DNA from: Rhabdochromatium marinum
Lineage (GTDB): Bacteria; Pseudomonadota; Gammaproteobacteria; Chromatiales; Chromatiaceae
Direction: 5' to 3'
DNA: 64,000 nucleotides
Assembly (NCBI RefSeq): GCF_016583795.1
Contig: NZ_NRRS01000006.1
Coordinates: forward strand, 62,001 to 126,000
Below, piece by piece: positions 1 to 10,758 of this stretch; within the stretch, counting starts at the first letter, position 1; every line of letters begins with the position of its first letter. The notes under the pieces were generated by a model, which worked only from the letters and a program-made list of their open reading frames with translations, did no database searches and was not told where the DNA came from. Made by a program: the position numbers and the translations under genes.

Positions 1-2318
1 GGTGGCTCCAGCGGTGCCGCCGCAGACGGTGCCGCCGGCCATCGAAACTCGATGGCTCCTGTGGTAGCCGTATTGAGAGTCGGGATACCCAGGCGCTTGG
101 CGCGCTCGACAACCCCCTGGGCTGGGAAGCCGTAACGGTTGGCGAAGCCGGCCGAGACAATCATCCAGCGCGGCTGGACCTGCTGCAGGAAGGCGCGCGA
201 TGACGAGGTCGCGCTGCCATGATGACCGGCGACCAGCACATCCGCCTGCAACGTTTGGCCATAGCGGGCTATAAGCTGTGCCTCGACCGCCTGGCTGGCG
301 TCGCCGGTCAGCAGTACGCTGGCGCTACCCGTTGTCACCTTCAGCACACAGGAGCTGTCATTGCCTTCCAACTGTTGGCTGGGTGGCGGGTAGAGCATGT
401 CAAAATCAATCCCATCCCAGTGCCAGTGCTGACCAGCCTGGCAAGGCTCGGCACGCACGGAGCTCTCCGCTGCCAGCTCCGGCTTTAGCTCCAGCTCAGC
501 GGGTTCGCCACTCAGCAGGCGTGCAATGGGTATCTGACCGACCAACCCCTGGAGTCCGCCGGCATGATCCTGATCGGCATGGCTGATGACCAGCACATCG
601 AGTGATCGGATTCCCAAGGCACGCAGATAGGGCAGTACCACCGCCGCGCCGGTGTTGAAGCCGCTGGGATAGCGCGGCCCCAGATCATAGACCAGCGTAT
701 GGCGTGCGGTGCGCACACTGACCGCCAGTCCCTGACCGACATCCAGTACTGTAACCACGGCGGCGCCCGGTGCGGGTGGTACGGGGCGCACCAGCAGCAG
801 TGGCAGCAGATAGACAAGTCCCAGCCAGCGGGCCGGCAGTCCGCGCGGGGCGAGCAGCAGTCCAACCCCCGCAAAGGCCGCCAGCCACACCCACCCGGGG
901 CGCTCACCCAAACCTAGGCTGGTCCAGGGTAGATCGGCCAGCCATGCCAGCCCCGCGAATCCCTGCTCCAGCCCCGTGCCGACCAGTGCCAGGGGTAGTG
1001 CCCAGCCGCTAGCCAAACTCATCAGGGTCGCCAGCAAAATCAGCGGTAACAGGATTGTGAATAAGGGGACGGCGAGCAGATTTACTGGCGGCGCAATCAG
1101 TGAGGCGCGCCCAAACAAGAGGAGCAGCAGTGGCAGCAGCCCCAGTGCCACCGCCCATTGTGCCTGGCTCCAACGCAGCAGATGACTAGGCTGGCGCAGG
1201 CGACCGCTTAGGGCATAGAGCAGGGCGCTGACAGCGGCGAAGGACAGCCAGAAGCCGTAGGACAAAATCGCCTGTGGATCGAGACTCAACACGGCGATCA
1301 GCGCCAGGCTGATGGCCGACCAAGGGCGCAGGGTGCGTCCGGCCAGCTGGGCGATTAGCACCACCGCCAGCATGGCCAGCGCGCGCTGGGTGGAAATGGC
1401 GAATCCGGCCAGGGCGGTGTAGCCGATGGCGGCGGCCATGGCCAGCAGGGCCGCTGCACGCGGGGCGGGTAGATAAAGACTGAGCACCGCCACCCGCGTC
1501 CACAACCAGCGGCCAACCCACAAAGCGACAGCCGCAATCAGGCCGATATGCAGCCCCGAGATGGCCAGCAGGTGATTGGTGCCGGTGCGTGTCAGCACCT
1601 GCCAATCTTGTGGTGAGAGTCCATCGCGATCCCCGAGTACCAGCGCGCGCACCAGGGCGGCAGCGCGGGTGGCGCCTAGTTCGGCTTCAATGCGGGTGCG
1701 CAGCGACTGGCGCAGGCGGTGCAATCCATAGGGGCCGGGGTCGGCATCCAGGCGCTCATTGTGCTCGCTGTTGCGCACATACCCCGTGGCACCAAGGCCG
1801 TGCTGAAACAGCCAGCGCTCGTAGTCGAAGCCAGCGGGATTCACAAAGCCATGCGCGGGCTTCAGGCGCACCAGCAGACGCCAGCGCTCGCCGGCCTGTA
1901 GTGGTGGCGGCTGCTGGTACCAGCTGAGTCTGACCCGGCGCGGCAGGCGCACCGGCTGTCCGGCATGGCTGGCATGCTCGATGGCGATGACAAAGCGGGT
2001 GCGCTGCGCGTTCTGATCGGGCAGATCGGCGATGCGCCCTTCGATCAACAGATTCTGCCGCACCAGGGATTCGGGAAAGGGCTGATCCAAGGCGGCGGCA
2101 GTCCTCCAGTGCGCATAGGCAAAGCCGCAGGCGATACCACAGGTGAGAATGATCGCTACCGCCAGCCAGCGCCAGCGCCGCGCACCCAGCGCCAGCATCA
2201 ACACCAGCAGTAAGCTCAGGCCCAGGAGCAGCAGGAGCAGGGGCGTTGGCAGTCGCTGCGTTTGCAGGAAAAAGGCCCCGATGCCAGCGGCAAAGGCCAG
2301 CGCCGCTGCGGGCAGCAT
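1..2318 (-). CDS. comEC: ComEC/Rec2 DNA-uptake channel, C-terminus beyond window
   Basis: Inner-membrane channel that carries single-stranded DNA into the cytoplasm during natural transformation. Translating the minus strand from the ATG at 2318 gives an open frame of 772 codons to the window edge. The N-terminus is hydrophobic, followed by the DUF4131 region with the ComEC signature NPAGFDYERWL. A multi-helix Competence domain comes next, then a metallo-beta-lactamase-like domain with the metal motif SHADQDHAGG (around 560-590). The family is usually 750-800 residues, so only a few C-terminal residues are missing. It starts just after lolD ends and runs in the same direction, so it may be co-transcribed with lolC-lolD. 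DNA uptake itself is inferred; no other competence genes are visible. Confidence 0.9.
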   Translation of the reverse strand, partial: MLPAAALAFAAGIGAFFLQTQRLPTPLLLLLLGLSLLLVLMLALGARRWRWLAVAIILTCGIACGFAYAHWRTAAALDQPFPESLVRQNLLIEGRIADLPDQNAQRTRFVIAIEHASHAGQPVRLPRRVRLSWYQQPPPLQAGERWRLLVRLKPAHGFVNPAGFDYERWLFQHGLGATGYVRNSEHNERLDADPGPYGLHRLRQSLRTRIEAELGATRAAALVRALVLGDRDGLSPQDWQVLTRTGTNHLLAISGLHIGLIAAVALWVGRWLWTRVAVLSLYLPAPRAAALLAMAAAIGYTALAGFAISTQRALAMLAVVLIAQLAGRTLRPWSAISLALIAVLSLDPQAILSYGFWLSFAAVSALLYALSGRLRQPSHLLRWSQAQWAVALGLLPLLLLLFGRASLIAPPVNLLAVPLFTILLPLILLATLMSLASGWALPLALVGTGLEQGFAGLAWLADLPWTSLGLGERPGWVWLAAFAGVGLLLAPRGLPARWLGLVYLLPLLLVRPVPPAPGAAVVTVLDVGQGLAVSVRTARHTLVYDLGPRYPSGFNTGAAVVLPYLRALGIRSLDVLVISHADQDHAGGLQGLVGQIPIARLLSGEPAELELKPELAAESSVRAEPCQAGQHWHWDGIDFDMLYPPPSQQLEGNDSSCVLKVTTGSASVLLTGDASQAVEAQLIARYGQTLQADVLVAGHHGSATSSSRAFLQQVQPRWMIVSAGFANRYGFPAQGVVERAKRLGIPTLNTATTGAIEFRWPAAPSAAAPLEP

Positions 2319-2322
2319 GCGG

Positions 2323-3027
2323 TTATCCCGTGGTGTCTCCCGCGACCAGAGCACCGTCTTCGAGTCGCCAGGTCTGATCGGCGCGGGCAGCGAGTTCCAG
2401 ATCATGCGTGACCAGCACCACGCTGCTGCCCAGGTCGCGGTTCAGGCCCAGCAGCAGCTCATGAATGTCGGTGGCGGTACGTCGGTCGAGATTGCCGGTG
2501 GGTTCGTCGGCCAGCACGCAATTCGGGCTGGTTACCAGCGCTCTGGCAATGGCCACCCGCTGACGCTCGCCACCGGACAGCTCGGCCGGTTTGTGATCCA
2601 TGCGCGCACTCAGACCGACGCGCTCCAGCAGCTCGGCAGCCTGAGCGCGCGCTTGGGCGGCGCGCAGACCGCCAATCAGCAAGGGCAGGGCGGCGTTCTC
2701 GAGTGCGCTGAACTCGCCGAGCAGATGATGAAACTGATAGATAAAGCCGAGCCGGCGATTGCGCAATTGGCCACGGCGGCGCTCCGAGAGCTGCGCGATG
2801 GACTCACCCGCCCAGCGCACCTCGCCGGCACTGGGTCGATCCAGGCCACCCAGGCAATGCAGCAGGGTGCTCTTGCCGGACCCCGAGGCGCCCACCACCG
2901 CAATACGTTCGCCCGGATTGACGCGCAAATTCAGTCCGCGCAGGACGCTGACCTCTTGCGGGCCTTCGCGAAAGGACTTGCTCAGCTCAATGGCCTCCAG
3001 TGCCGGGGGGCAGGGTGGATTATTCAT
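2323..3027 (-). CDS. lolD: Lipoprotein-releasing ABC transporter ATPase LolD
   Basis: ATPase of the Lol system, which extracts outer-membrane lipoproteins from the inner membrane and passes them to LolA. It has Walker [10 protein letters not shown], the signature [15 protein letters not shown], the Walker B region [10 protein letters not shown], and the LolD-typical stretch [16 protein letters not shown] chose the ATG at 3027, which overlaps the stop of the upstream permease gene and implies translational coupling. That gives 234 residues, the usual LolD length; an upstream in-frame start would add about 30 residues inside the permease gene and is unlikely. Confidence 0.95.
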   Translation of the reverse strand: MNNPPCPPALEAIELSKSFREGPQEVSVLRGLNLRVNPGERIAVVGASGSGKSTLLHCLGGLDRPSAGEVRWAGESIAQLSERRRGQLRNRRLGFIYQFHHLLGEFSALENAALPLLIGGLRAAQARAQAAELLERVGLSARMDHKPAELSGGERQRVAIARALVTSPNCVLADEPTGNLDRRTATDIHELLLGLNRDLGSSVVLVTHDLELAARADQTWRLEDGALVAGDTTG

Positions 3028-4273
3028 AGCGCAAGGCCTCGGCTGGGTCGGTGCGTGAGGCGCGCCAGGCCGGGTAGAGGGTGGCGAGGATCGACATGGC
3101 AAAGGCACCACCGGCAATGCTCAGCACATCGCTCAGGCGCACATCGGAGGGCAGGGCGCTGATGTAGTAAATACTCGGGTCGAGAAAATGCACGCCGAAC
3201 ACCTGCTCAATGTTGGCGACAATGGTTTCGACGTTCCAACCCAGCAGTACGCCACCAATCACTCCCAGCAGGGTGCCGACCAGTCCGATGCTGGTGCCCT
3301 GTACCATAAAGATGGCCATGATGGTGCGCGGCGCGGCGCCCAGGGTGCGCAACACGGCGATGTCACCGCGTTTGTCGGTTACCACCATGACCAGGGTTGA
3401 GACAATGTTGAAGGCGGCCACGGCGACAATCAGAAACAGAATAATGCCCATCATGCGCTTTTCCGTGCGCAGTGCGGCGAAGAAATTACGATGCACCTGG
3501 GTCCAGTCCGTCACCCGATAGTAGCCGCCGAGGGCTGCGGCCAGTTCGCGTGCCATGCGTGGTGCCTGAAACATGTCGGTGAGTTTCAGCCGGATGCCCT
3601 CGGCCGCATCATCGCCCAAGCGCATCAGCTTGGCGGCATCCTGCATGTGCAGGAAGGCGGCGCCACGATCATATTCCGCCATGCCAACTTCAAACAAGCC
3701 GACGATCCTGAACCCTTTCATCCGTGGCATGACACCAATGGGCGTCGCGTTCAACTGCGGAGTGACCACAGTCACCTGATCCCCCAGGCCGACGCCGAGC
3801 GCCATGGCCAATTCGACGCCGAGGATGATGTTGAAGTCGCCGGGAGTCAGGTCCTCAATGCGACCGGCCGTCATATCGGCGCGCAGGGTCGAGACCTCAT
3901 CCTCCTCGGCCGGCAAGATGCCGCGCAGCAGGGCCGCATTGGTTTGGCCGTTGCTCATAAGCATGGCCTCGATCTCGACGAAGGGCGCGGCCCCGAGCAC
4001 CTCGGGCGCGGCGCGCACCTGAGTCAGCAGCTCCCGCCACTGGTGGAGTCCTCCAGGCTCGGGGTTGCTGAGGGTGGCGTGCGAGGCCATGCCCAGGATG
4101 CGCTCCTGGATTTCCTTATGGAAGCCGTTCATCACCGAGAGCACTACGATGAGTGCGACGATACCGAGCATGATGCCCAGCATCGAAATCAGCGAAATAA
4201 ACGAAATAAAATGGTTGCGACGCTTGGCGCGGGTGTAGCGCAAGCCAACGAACAGCGGCAGGGGGTGAAACAT
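3020..4273 (-). CDS. LolC/LolE-family lipoprotein-releasing permease
   Basis: Inner-membrane permease of the lipoprotein-releasing complex. The N-terminus ([19 protein letters not shown]) and first helix are typical of LolC/LolE. A large periplasmic domain follows, then three C-terminal helices with the FtsX-like pattern (ITLFLIVAV-like helix, [15 protein letters not shown]). With the ATG at 4273 it is 417 residues, as expected for the family; the longer frame starting at 4342 adds an atypical basic leader. It overlaps lolD by 8 bases. Only one permease is present here, whereas E. coli has both lolC and lolE, so it could be LolF-like (one permease forming a homodimer). Which subtype it is cannot be decided by eye. 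Confidence 0.9.
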   Translation of the reverse strand: MFHPLPLFVGLRYTRAKRRNHFISFISLISMLGIMLGIVALIVVLSVMNGFHKEIQERILGMASHATLSNPEPGGLHQWRELLTQVRAAPEVLGAAPFVEIEAMLMSNGQTNAALLRGILPAEEDEVSTLRADMTAGRIEDLTPGDFNIILGVELAMALGVGLGDQVTVVTPQLNATPIGVMPRMKGFRIVGLFEVGMAEYDRGAAFLHMQDAAKLMRLGDDAAEGIRLKLTDMFQAPRMARELAAALGGYYRVTDWTQVHRNFFAALRTEKRMMGIILFLIVAVAAFNIVSTLVMVVTDKRGDIAVLRTLGAAPRTIMAIFMVQGTSIGLVGTLLGVIGGVLLGWNVETIVANIEQVFGVHFLDPSIYYISALPSDVRLSDVLSIAGGAFAMSILATLYPAWRASRTDPAEALRYE

Positions 4274-4447
4274 CAGATGGCGTGACAGAAAAAATTGCGG
4301 CGAAGCGGGGCATGAACGGATTGCACCCATGGGGCAATGCACGTTATCATTGTCGGTTGTTTTATTCCAAACGGTTTTTTGCTTGTTCTAACTACCGCAA
4401 GCAAGGCCGCTCAATCCATGCCACTTCTAGCTAATTAGGATTCATGC

Positions 4448-4663
4448 ATGCCTAACGTTCGTGTCAAAGAAAACGAGCCATTCGAGGTCGCCCTGCGTCG
4501 CTTCAAGCGTTCTTGTGAAAAAGCCGGCGTTCTCGCCGAGGTTCGCCGCCGGGAATTCTACGAAAAGCCCACCGCTGAGCGGAAGCGCAAGAAAGCCGCT
4601 GCTGTGAAGCGCCATCACAAGAAACTGTCACGTGAATCGCGCCGCTGGGAACGCCCATTCTGA
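4448..4663 (+). CDS. rpsU: 30S ribosomal protein bS21
   Basis: Small basic 30S-subunit protein (71 residues) needed for base pairing between the mRNA leader and 16S rRNA. The sequence matches the family end to end: [20 protein letters not shown] near the start and a strongly basic C-terminal half. It is the first gene of the macromolecular-synthesis cluster (rpsU-yqeY-dnaG-rpoD). The 174-base gap upstream separates it from the divergent lolC/E gene and should hold its promoter; I could not pick a convincing -35/-10 pair. Confidence 0.97.
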   Translation: MPNVRVKENEPFEVALRRFKRSCEKAGVLAEVRRREFYEKPTAERKRKKAAAVKRHHKKLSRESRRWERPF

Positions 4664-4688
4664 CCCCAGGCCTGTTTGAGAGCCACGC

Positions 4689-5132
4689 ATGTTAAAGCAA
4701 CGCTTGCAGGATGACATGAAAGCCGCGCTCAAGGCCGGCGACAAAGAACAACTGGGAACCATCCGCTTGATCAACGCCGCCATCAAGCAGCGTGAGGTCG
4801 ACGAGCGGATTGAGCTCAGCGACACCGATGTGCTGGCGGTGCTTGAGAAAATGGTCAAGCAGCGGCGCGATTCCTTCGCGCAGTACCAGAACGCCGGGCG
4901 TGAGGATCTGGCGGCCAAGGAAGCAGCCGAAATCGTTATCTGTCAGAAATACCTGCCCGAGCCGCTCAGCGAGGCGGACATTGATGCCTGCATTGATGAC
5001 GCCATCACCGAGGTGGGGGCCAGCTCCATGCGTGACATGGGTCAGGTGATGGGGGTGCTCAAGCCCCGCATTCAGGGTCGCGCGGACATGGGGCAGGTCA
5101 GCGCCCGCATCAAACAGCGCCTTATGGCCTGA
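4689..5132 (+). CDS. yqeY: GatB/YqeY domain protein
   Basis: Protein of 147 residues in the YqeY family, which resembles the tRNA-binding tail domain of the GatB amidotransferase subunit. The N-terminal helical part (MKAALKAGDKEQLGTIRLI) and the C-terminal part (MGQVMGVLKPRIQGRADMG) both match. It lies 25 bases after rpsU and 57 before dnaG on the same strand; rpsU-yqeY-dnaG-rpoD is a common proteobacterial order. A role in tRNA-dependent amidation has been proposed for the family but is not established. Confidence 0.93.
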   Translation: MLKQRLQDDMKAALKAGDKEQLGTIRLINAAIKQREVDERIELSDTDVLAVLEKMVKQRRDSFAQYQNAGREDLAAKEAAEIVICQKYLPEPLSEADIDACIDDAITEVGASSMRDMGQVMGVLKPRIQGRADMGQVSARIKQRLMA

Positions 5133-5189
5133 AGTCCTTCGCCTTCAAGGGCGCAGACATTTTACAAAAATCTGCTAGCTTTAAAGTTC

Positions 5190-6968
5190 ATGGTCGGCAG
5201 AATCACACCAGAACTCAAAGAGCAGATCCTCGCGCGCACCGATATCCTGGAGATTGTCGGTGCGCGTGTGCCCCTGCGCCAGGCCGGCCAGCTCTATAAA
5301 TCCTGTTGCCCTTTCCATCAGGAAAAGACCCCGTCCTTTACCGTCACCCCGGCGCGGCAAAGCTACCATTGCTTTGGCTGCGGCGCCCATGGCAATGCCA
5401 TCGATTTTCTGATCGAATACGATCGCCTGAGTTACCCCGAGGCCATGGCCGAACTCGCTCATCGCGCCGGTATGCTGCTGCCGGAGGCGGGCACTGATCA
5501 GGAGGCTGCGCCGCCGGTGGATCTCAGTCCGCTCTATCGGATACTCGCAGAGGCTGCGGCCCTGTACCAGCAGCAACTGCGCGACAATCCACAGGCGGTA
5601 GCTTATCTGAAGGGACGCGGGTTGAGCGGCGCCATGGCGGCTGAATTCAGGCTTGGTTTTGCACCGCCTGGTTGGGATTTTTTGCTTGGTCGGCTGGGGC
5701 GCGATCCGGATCAACAACAGCGGCTTATTGAGGCTGGTCTGGTGATTGAGCGCACCAAGGAAGGGGAAACCCGCCGCTATGATCGCTTTCGCCATCGCAT
5801 TATCTTCCCGATTCGCGATCAGCGCGGGCGCATCATCGCCTTTGGCGGGCGCGTGCTCGATCAGTCCGAACCCAAGTATCTGAACTCACCCGAGACCGCT
5901 GTTTTTCACAAGGGACACGAGCTGTATGGCCTCTATGAGGCGCGTCAGCGCCAGCATCAGATGCCCCGGCTGCTGCTGGTTGAAGGCTATCTGGATGTGA
6001 TCGCGCTAACCCAGTTCGGTCTGCCCTATGCAGTGGCTACTCTGGGCACTGCCACCACACCTGAGCAGTTGCAGCGCCTCAAGCGCCACACCGATGAACT
6101 GGTGTTTTGTTTCGATGGTGACCAAGCCGGACAGGCCGCCGCCTGGAAGGCGCTACGCATCAGCCTGCCGCTGGTCAGTGAGCGCCTGAGTATTCGCTTT
6201 TTGTTGCTGCCCTCTGGGTACGATCCCGATTCGCTGCTGCGGGCGCAGGGCCGCGCGGCCTTCGAGGCGCGGCTGGAACAAGCGCAGCTGTTGTCCGATT
6301 TTCTGTTCGACGGTCTGCGCGAGCGCGCCCAGCTGGAATCGGCCGAGGGCCGCGCGCGCTGCGATGCCGAAGCACGCAAGCTCATTGCGCTGGCGCCTGA
6401 GGGAACCTATCAGCAACTGCTGCTCCAACGTTTGGAATCCCTGGTGGGCATTCAGCGGTCATCTTCCACCGCTGCGATGCCGGGAGTGCCAGCCACGTTC
6501 GCCCGCTCGTCGCAGCGACCGCCATACGCTAGACCGCTCCAGGGGGCAAGAACGCATCCCGTGCCGGTGCGCCCCCAGCTCACTCCGGTGCGCCTCGCCA
6601 CCGCGCTGCTGCTGCAACGCCCACAACTGGCGCTGGCGGCGCGCGCGATGCCCGAGCACTGGACCAGCTTGGCGGTGGAAGGTCGGGAACTGTTGAGCGA
6701 ACTCCTGGCACAGGCCGATGCCGATCCCGCAATGACCCCGGCAAAACTGCTCGAACAGTGTCGTCATTGCGAGCAAGAGCCACTGATGGCGGAACTTGCA
6801 GACCCAGAAACGACTCAACATATCCCAGCCGAGGGTATGGAGGCTGAATTCATCGGTGCCCTGTCGGTGCTCAACCGTCAGGCCGAGCGCGAACAGCGCT
6901 ACCAGTGGCTCAGTCGCGGCGATCTGGAATGCCTGTCCGCCAAGCCGCAACAGGCTCTAACCCCATAA
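5190..6968 (+). CDS. dnaG: DNA primase DnaG
   Basis: Synthesises RNA primers at the replication fork. The N-terminal CHC2 zinc finger has ligands C40, H43, C61 and C64 (CPFH ... CFGC). The catalytic TOPRIM core shows LLLVEGYLDVIAL (acidic Glu) and FCFDGDQAGQ (Asp pair). The C-terminal part, after a poorly conserved linker at about residues 430-460, is the helical DnaB-binding domain. The 592-residue length fits the family (E. coli 581). The ATG at 5190 gives the canonical start MVGRITPELKEQILARTDI. Confidence 0.97.
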   Translation: MVGRITPELKEQILARTDILEIVGARVPLRQAGQLYKSCCPFHQEKTPSFTVTPARQSYHCFGCGAHGNAIDFLIEYDRLSYPEAMAELAHRAGMLLPEAGTDQEAAPPVDLSPLYRILAEAAALYQQQLRDNPQAVAYLKGRGLSGAMAAEFRLGFAPPGWDFLLGRLGRDPDQQQRLIEAGLVIERTKEGETRRYDRFRHRIIFPIRDQRGRIIAFGGRVLDQSEPKYLNSPETAVFHKGHELYGLYEARQRQHQMPRLLLVEGYLDVIALTQFGLPYAVATLGTATTPEQLQRLKRHTDELVFCFDGDQAGQAAAWKALRISLPLVSERLSIRFLLLPSGYDPDSLLRAQGRAAFEARLEQAQLLSDFLFDGLRERAQLESAEGRARCDAEARKLIALAPEGTYQQLLLQRLESLVGIQRSSSTAAMPGVPATFARSSQRPPYARPLQGARTHPVPVRPQLTPVRLATALLLQRPQLALAARAMPEHWTSLAVEGRELLSELLAQADADPAMTPAKLLEQCRHCEQEPLMAELADPETTQHIPAEGMEAEFIGALSVLNRQAEREQRYQWLSRGDLECLSAKPQQALTP

Positions 6969-7177
6969 GCTACCAGCAAAAAGACGCAATGATCGCACGC
7001 CAACGGGTAAATTTTTCTGGAGAAATTCAATTTATCTGTTACAATTGTGAGTTTTCCCCGTCGTTCGTATCGATTCGATCGGTCGTCTTCGGTCAAGCTT
7101 CTTTAGCGTGCCATGTCACGGGTCTTCTTGCGGGAAGATCGTAATGTTGTGCGCAAGCCAGATACAATAGGTGCTAT

Positions 7178-9043
<1,866 letters not shown>

Positions 9044-9082
9044 GCACTACCTGCCCACCTGTCAGCACATCACATCAATAAC

Positions 9083-9158
<76 letters not shown>

Positions 9159-9190
9159 ATAAATACAGCGGTTTTTAATCGGTCGTTACG

Positions 9191-10324
9191 CTACGCCTCT
9201 TGCTGTGCCCCCCGAGGTGGGATGCGCTCGGAAGGGCGGTCTGATCCGGCCAGAGTGGCGGCTTTGTCGAGGGCTTGCAGGTGGCGGTTCAGGCGGGCGG
9301 CGGCTTCGCTCGGTACCAGCAGGTGGGTGGTTTGTCCGGCGCGGGTGCGGCCTTTTTTCAGGGCGGGATTCAGTTGTTGGAGCGCTTGGGCTGACAGGCC
9401 GCTGGCGGTGGCAACGGCGGCCAGTTCAACTGGCTGTTGGGTGGTGACGACTACCAGCGGTGCGCCGCCGGGCAGGGCGGGCAGGTGTTGTCCGTAACGC
9501 CCGGGGTTTTGCACCAGCGTGGCGACGGCCAGCAGTTTGGGTACATAGTGTTCGGTTTCACTGGGCAGGTCGAGCGACCAGTAATCCGTGTCCAGACCGG
9601 CGCGTTTATTGGCGCGTTGTGCCGCCTTTACCCGGGCGGGGCCCGCGTTGTAAGCCGCCAGTGTCAGTGCCCAGTCACCGTTGAAGGTCTGATTGAGTTC
9701 GCTCAGGTATTGAATGGCGCCACGGGTGGCGGCCAGCACGTCGTAGCGGCCGTCATACCAGGCATTTTGCTCCAGTCCCATGCGTTTGCCGGTGTAGGGC
9801 ATGAACTGCCACAGGCCGGCGGCGCGCATCGGGGAGACGGCGCGCGGATTGTAGCGGCTCTCGATCTCGGGCAGCAGGGCGAGTTCGGCGGGTAGACCGT
9901 TGCGCTCGAGTTCGCTCAGAATCAGGTGCAGATAGGGGCTAGCGCGATTGGCGAGCTGGTTAAGGTAGTGTTTTTTTCTGGTCAGTTGGGACAGGGCGTC
10001 GTTGACGCGCGGATTGGACGGAATGCCCAGGTGGCGACCGCTGCGGATGCGCTGCCAGGGATCGCCAGCGCCACCGATGGCGGCGGTGCGCATTGGCGTC
10101 GAGCGACCTGAACGACCGGTTTGAGCCAGGGTGTGGGGATCAACCGCCGGGCGCACATAGCCGTATTCGCGCGCTGAAACCGAGCGGGGTTCCTCGGGGG
10201 TTGGCATGGCATTGCGCGATGGCAACAGGGTGCAACCGCTGAGAGCGGTCATGGCCAGTGTGAGTGTCAGGCCGGGGGCTAGCGCCGAATTCTTTATCAC
10301 AGTCACGCACGAATTCCTCCGCAT
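9191..10324 (-). CDS. MltD-like membrane-bound lytic murein transglycosylase
   Basis: Cuts the glycan strands of peptidoglycan, leaving 1,6-anhydro-muramyl ends. The signal peptide ends in a lipobox (ALSGC, Cys31), so it is a lipoprotein. The SLT (goose-type lysozyme) domain covers about residues 130-260; the catalytic Glu155 lies in PEIESRYNP, followed by AAGLWQFMPYTGKRMGL and AAYNAGPARV, as in MltD. The C-terminal 80 residues contain one LysM-like segment (VATASGLSAQALQQLNP), fewer than in E. coli MltD. The gene stands alone between the tRNA and the IscB element. Confidence 0.9.
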   Translation of the reverse strand: MRRNSCVTVIKNSALAPGLTLTLAMTALSGCTLLPSRNAMPTPEEPRSVSAREYGYVRPAVDPHTLAQTGRSGRSTPMRTAAIGGAGDPWQRIRSGRHLGIPSNPRVNDALSQLTRKKHYLNQLANRASPYLHLILSELERNGLPAELALLPEIESRYNPRAVSPMRAAGLWQFMPYTGKRMGLEQNAWYDGRYDVLAATRGAIQYLSELNQTFNGDWALTLAAYNAGPARVKAAQRANKRAGLDTDYWSLDLPSETEHYVPKLLAVATLVQNPGRYGQHLPALPGGAPLVVVTTQQPVELAAVATASGLSAQALQQLNPALKKGRTRAGQTTHLLVPSEAAARLNRHLQALDKAATLAGSDRPSERIPPRGAQQEA

Positions 10325-10485
10325 GAGGGCAGGCGAGGGAGCCGCCAGTGGATGTATTAACCCCCCTATGATAAGGGAAAACCCTGATTCTGGCTAGTCA
10401 ACAGCTCGGGGCTGGATTCAGCGCGGCTCTAGCAATCGCGGTATGCTGTGCCGCCTGTTTCGCCTGTGCTGAAGCGAGAGATGTC
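10325..10485. other. Intergenic flank left of the IscB element
   Basis: Holds the upstream region of the mltD-like gene and the host DNA bordering the left end of the IscB element. In IscB elements the RNA guide is normally taken from host sequence directly outside the left end, so the last 16 or so bases here (about 10470-10485) are the expected guide. No gene seen. Confidence 0.4.
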
Positions 10486-10758
10486 GTCAACTACCCCGCG
10501 CTGAAGGGCGGAGCTTGTAAAGACAAGCTGGGTTGACCAGGGAAAGCGGTGAAAACCCGCTACGTTTGCAACAGGTCGTTGAGACCCACTCCGGGATGCT
10601 TCCTCAGTTCCGGACCCTGGAAGATTAGGATCATGCGGGCGAAAGGCAAAGCGCCGAAGGTTTTGATCGCTGCCGTGAGGCCGGAGCCGGTTGCAGACAG
10701 TCCCGAGGGGAGCGGGCTGCAAAGCCCCGTCACCAGGCCCGTAAGGGCAGGAATTGAA
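10486..10758 (+). ncRNA. Putative omegaRNA guide scaffold of IscB
   Basis: Non-coding stretch directly upstream of iscB, where the omegaRNA of IscB systems is encoded. Visible structure: an outer stem GTCAAC (10486-10491) with GTTGAC (10532-10537), enclosing a hairpin at 10494-10513 and a perfect 7-bp stem AGCTTGT/ACAAGCT (10512-10529) with loop AAAG. More GC-rich complementary runs occur up to about 10745. The length (about 200-270 bases) fits known omegaRNAs, whose guide of about 16 bases sits at the 5' end. The open frame through this region is continuous with iscB but reads as non-protein-like sequence. Exact ends are not known. Confidence 0.65.
10494..10513 (+). repeat. Left-end hairpin of the IscB element
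   Basis: A 20-base sequence with loop TGAA and a mostly paired stem (CCCCGC... to ...GCGGAG). It is nearly the same as the right-end hairpin at 12034-12053, with three substitutions. Related subterminal hairpins at both ends are the hallmark of single-strand (HUH) transposition in the IS200/IS605 superfamily. Confidence 0.6.

Noticed and set aside
2143-3162. Plus-strand frame of 339 codons across comEC/lolD
   Set aside because: Overlaps the well-supported lolD and comEC frames; the sequence is low-complexity and has no family match by eye.
3491-4285. Plus-strand frame of 264 codons opposite the Lol permease
   Set aside because: Mirror frame of the permease gene with His/Gln-rich non-protein-like composition.
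10549-10758. N-terminal extension of IscB by 70 residues
   Set aside because: The stretch lies in the structured RNA region and precedes the canonical PLMP start; open by chance.
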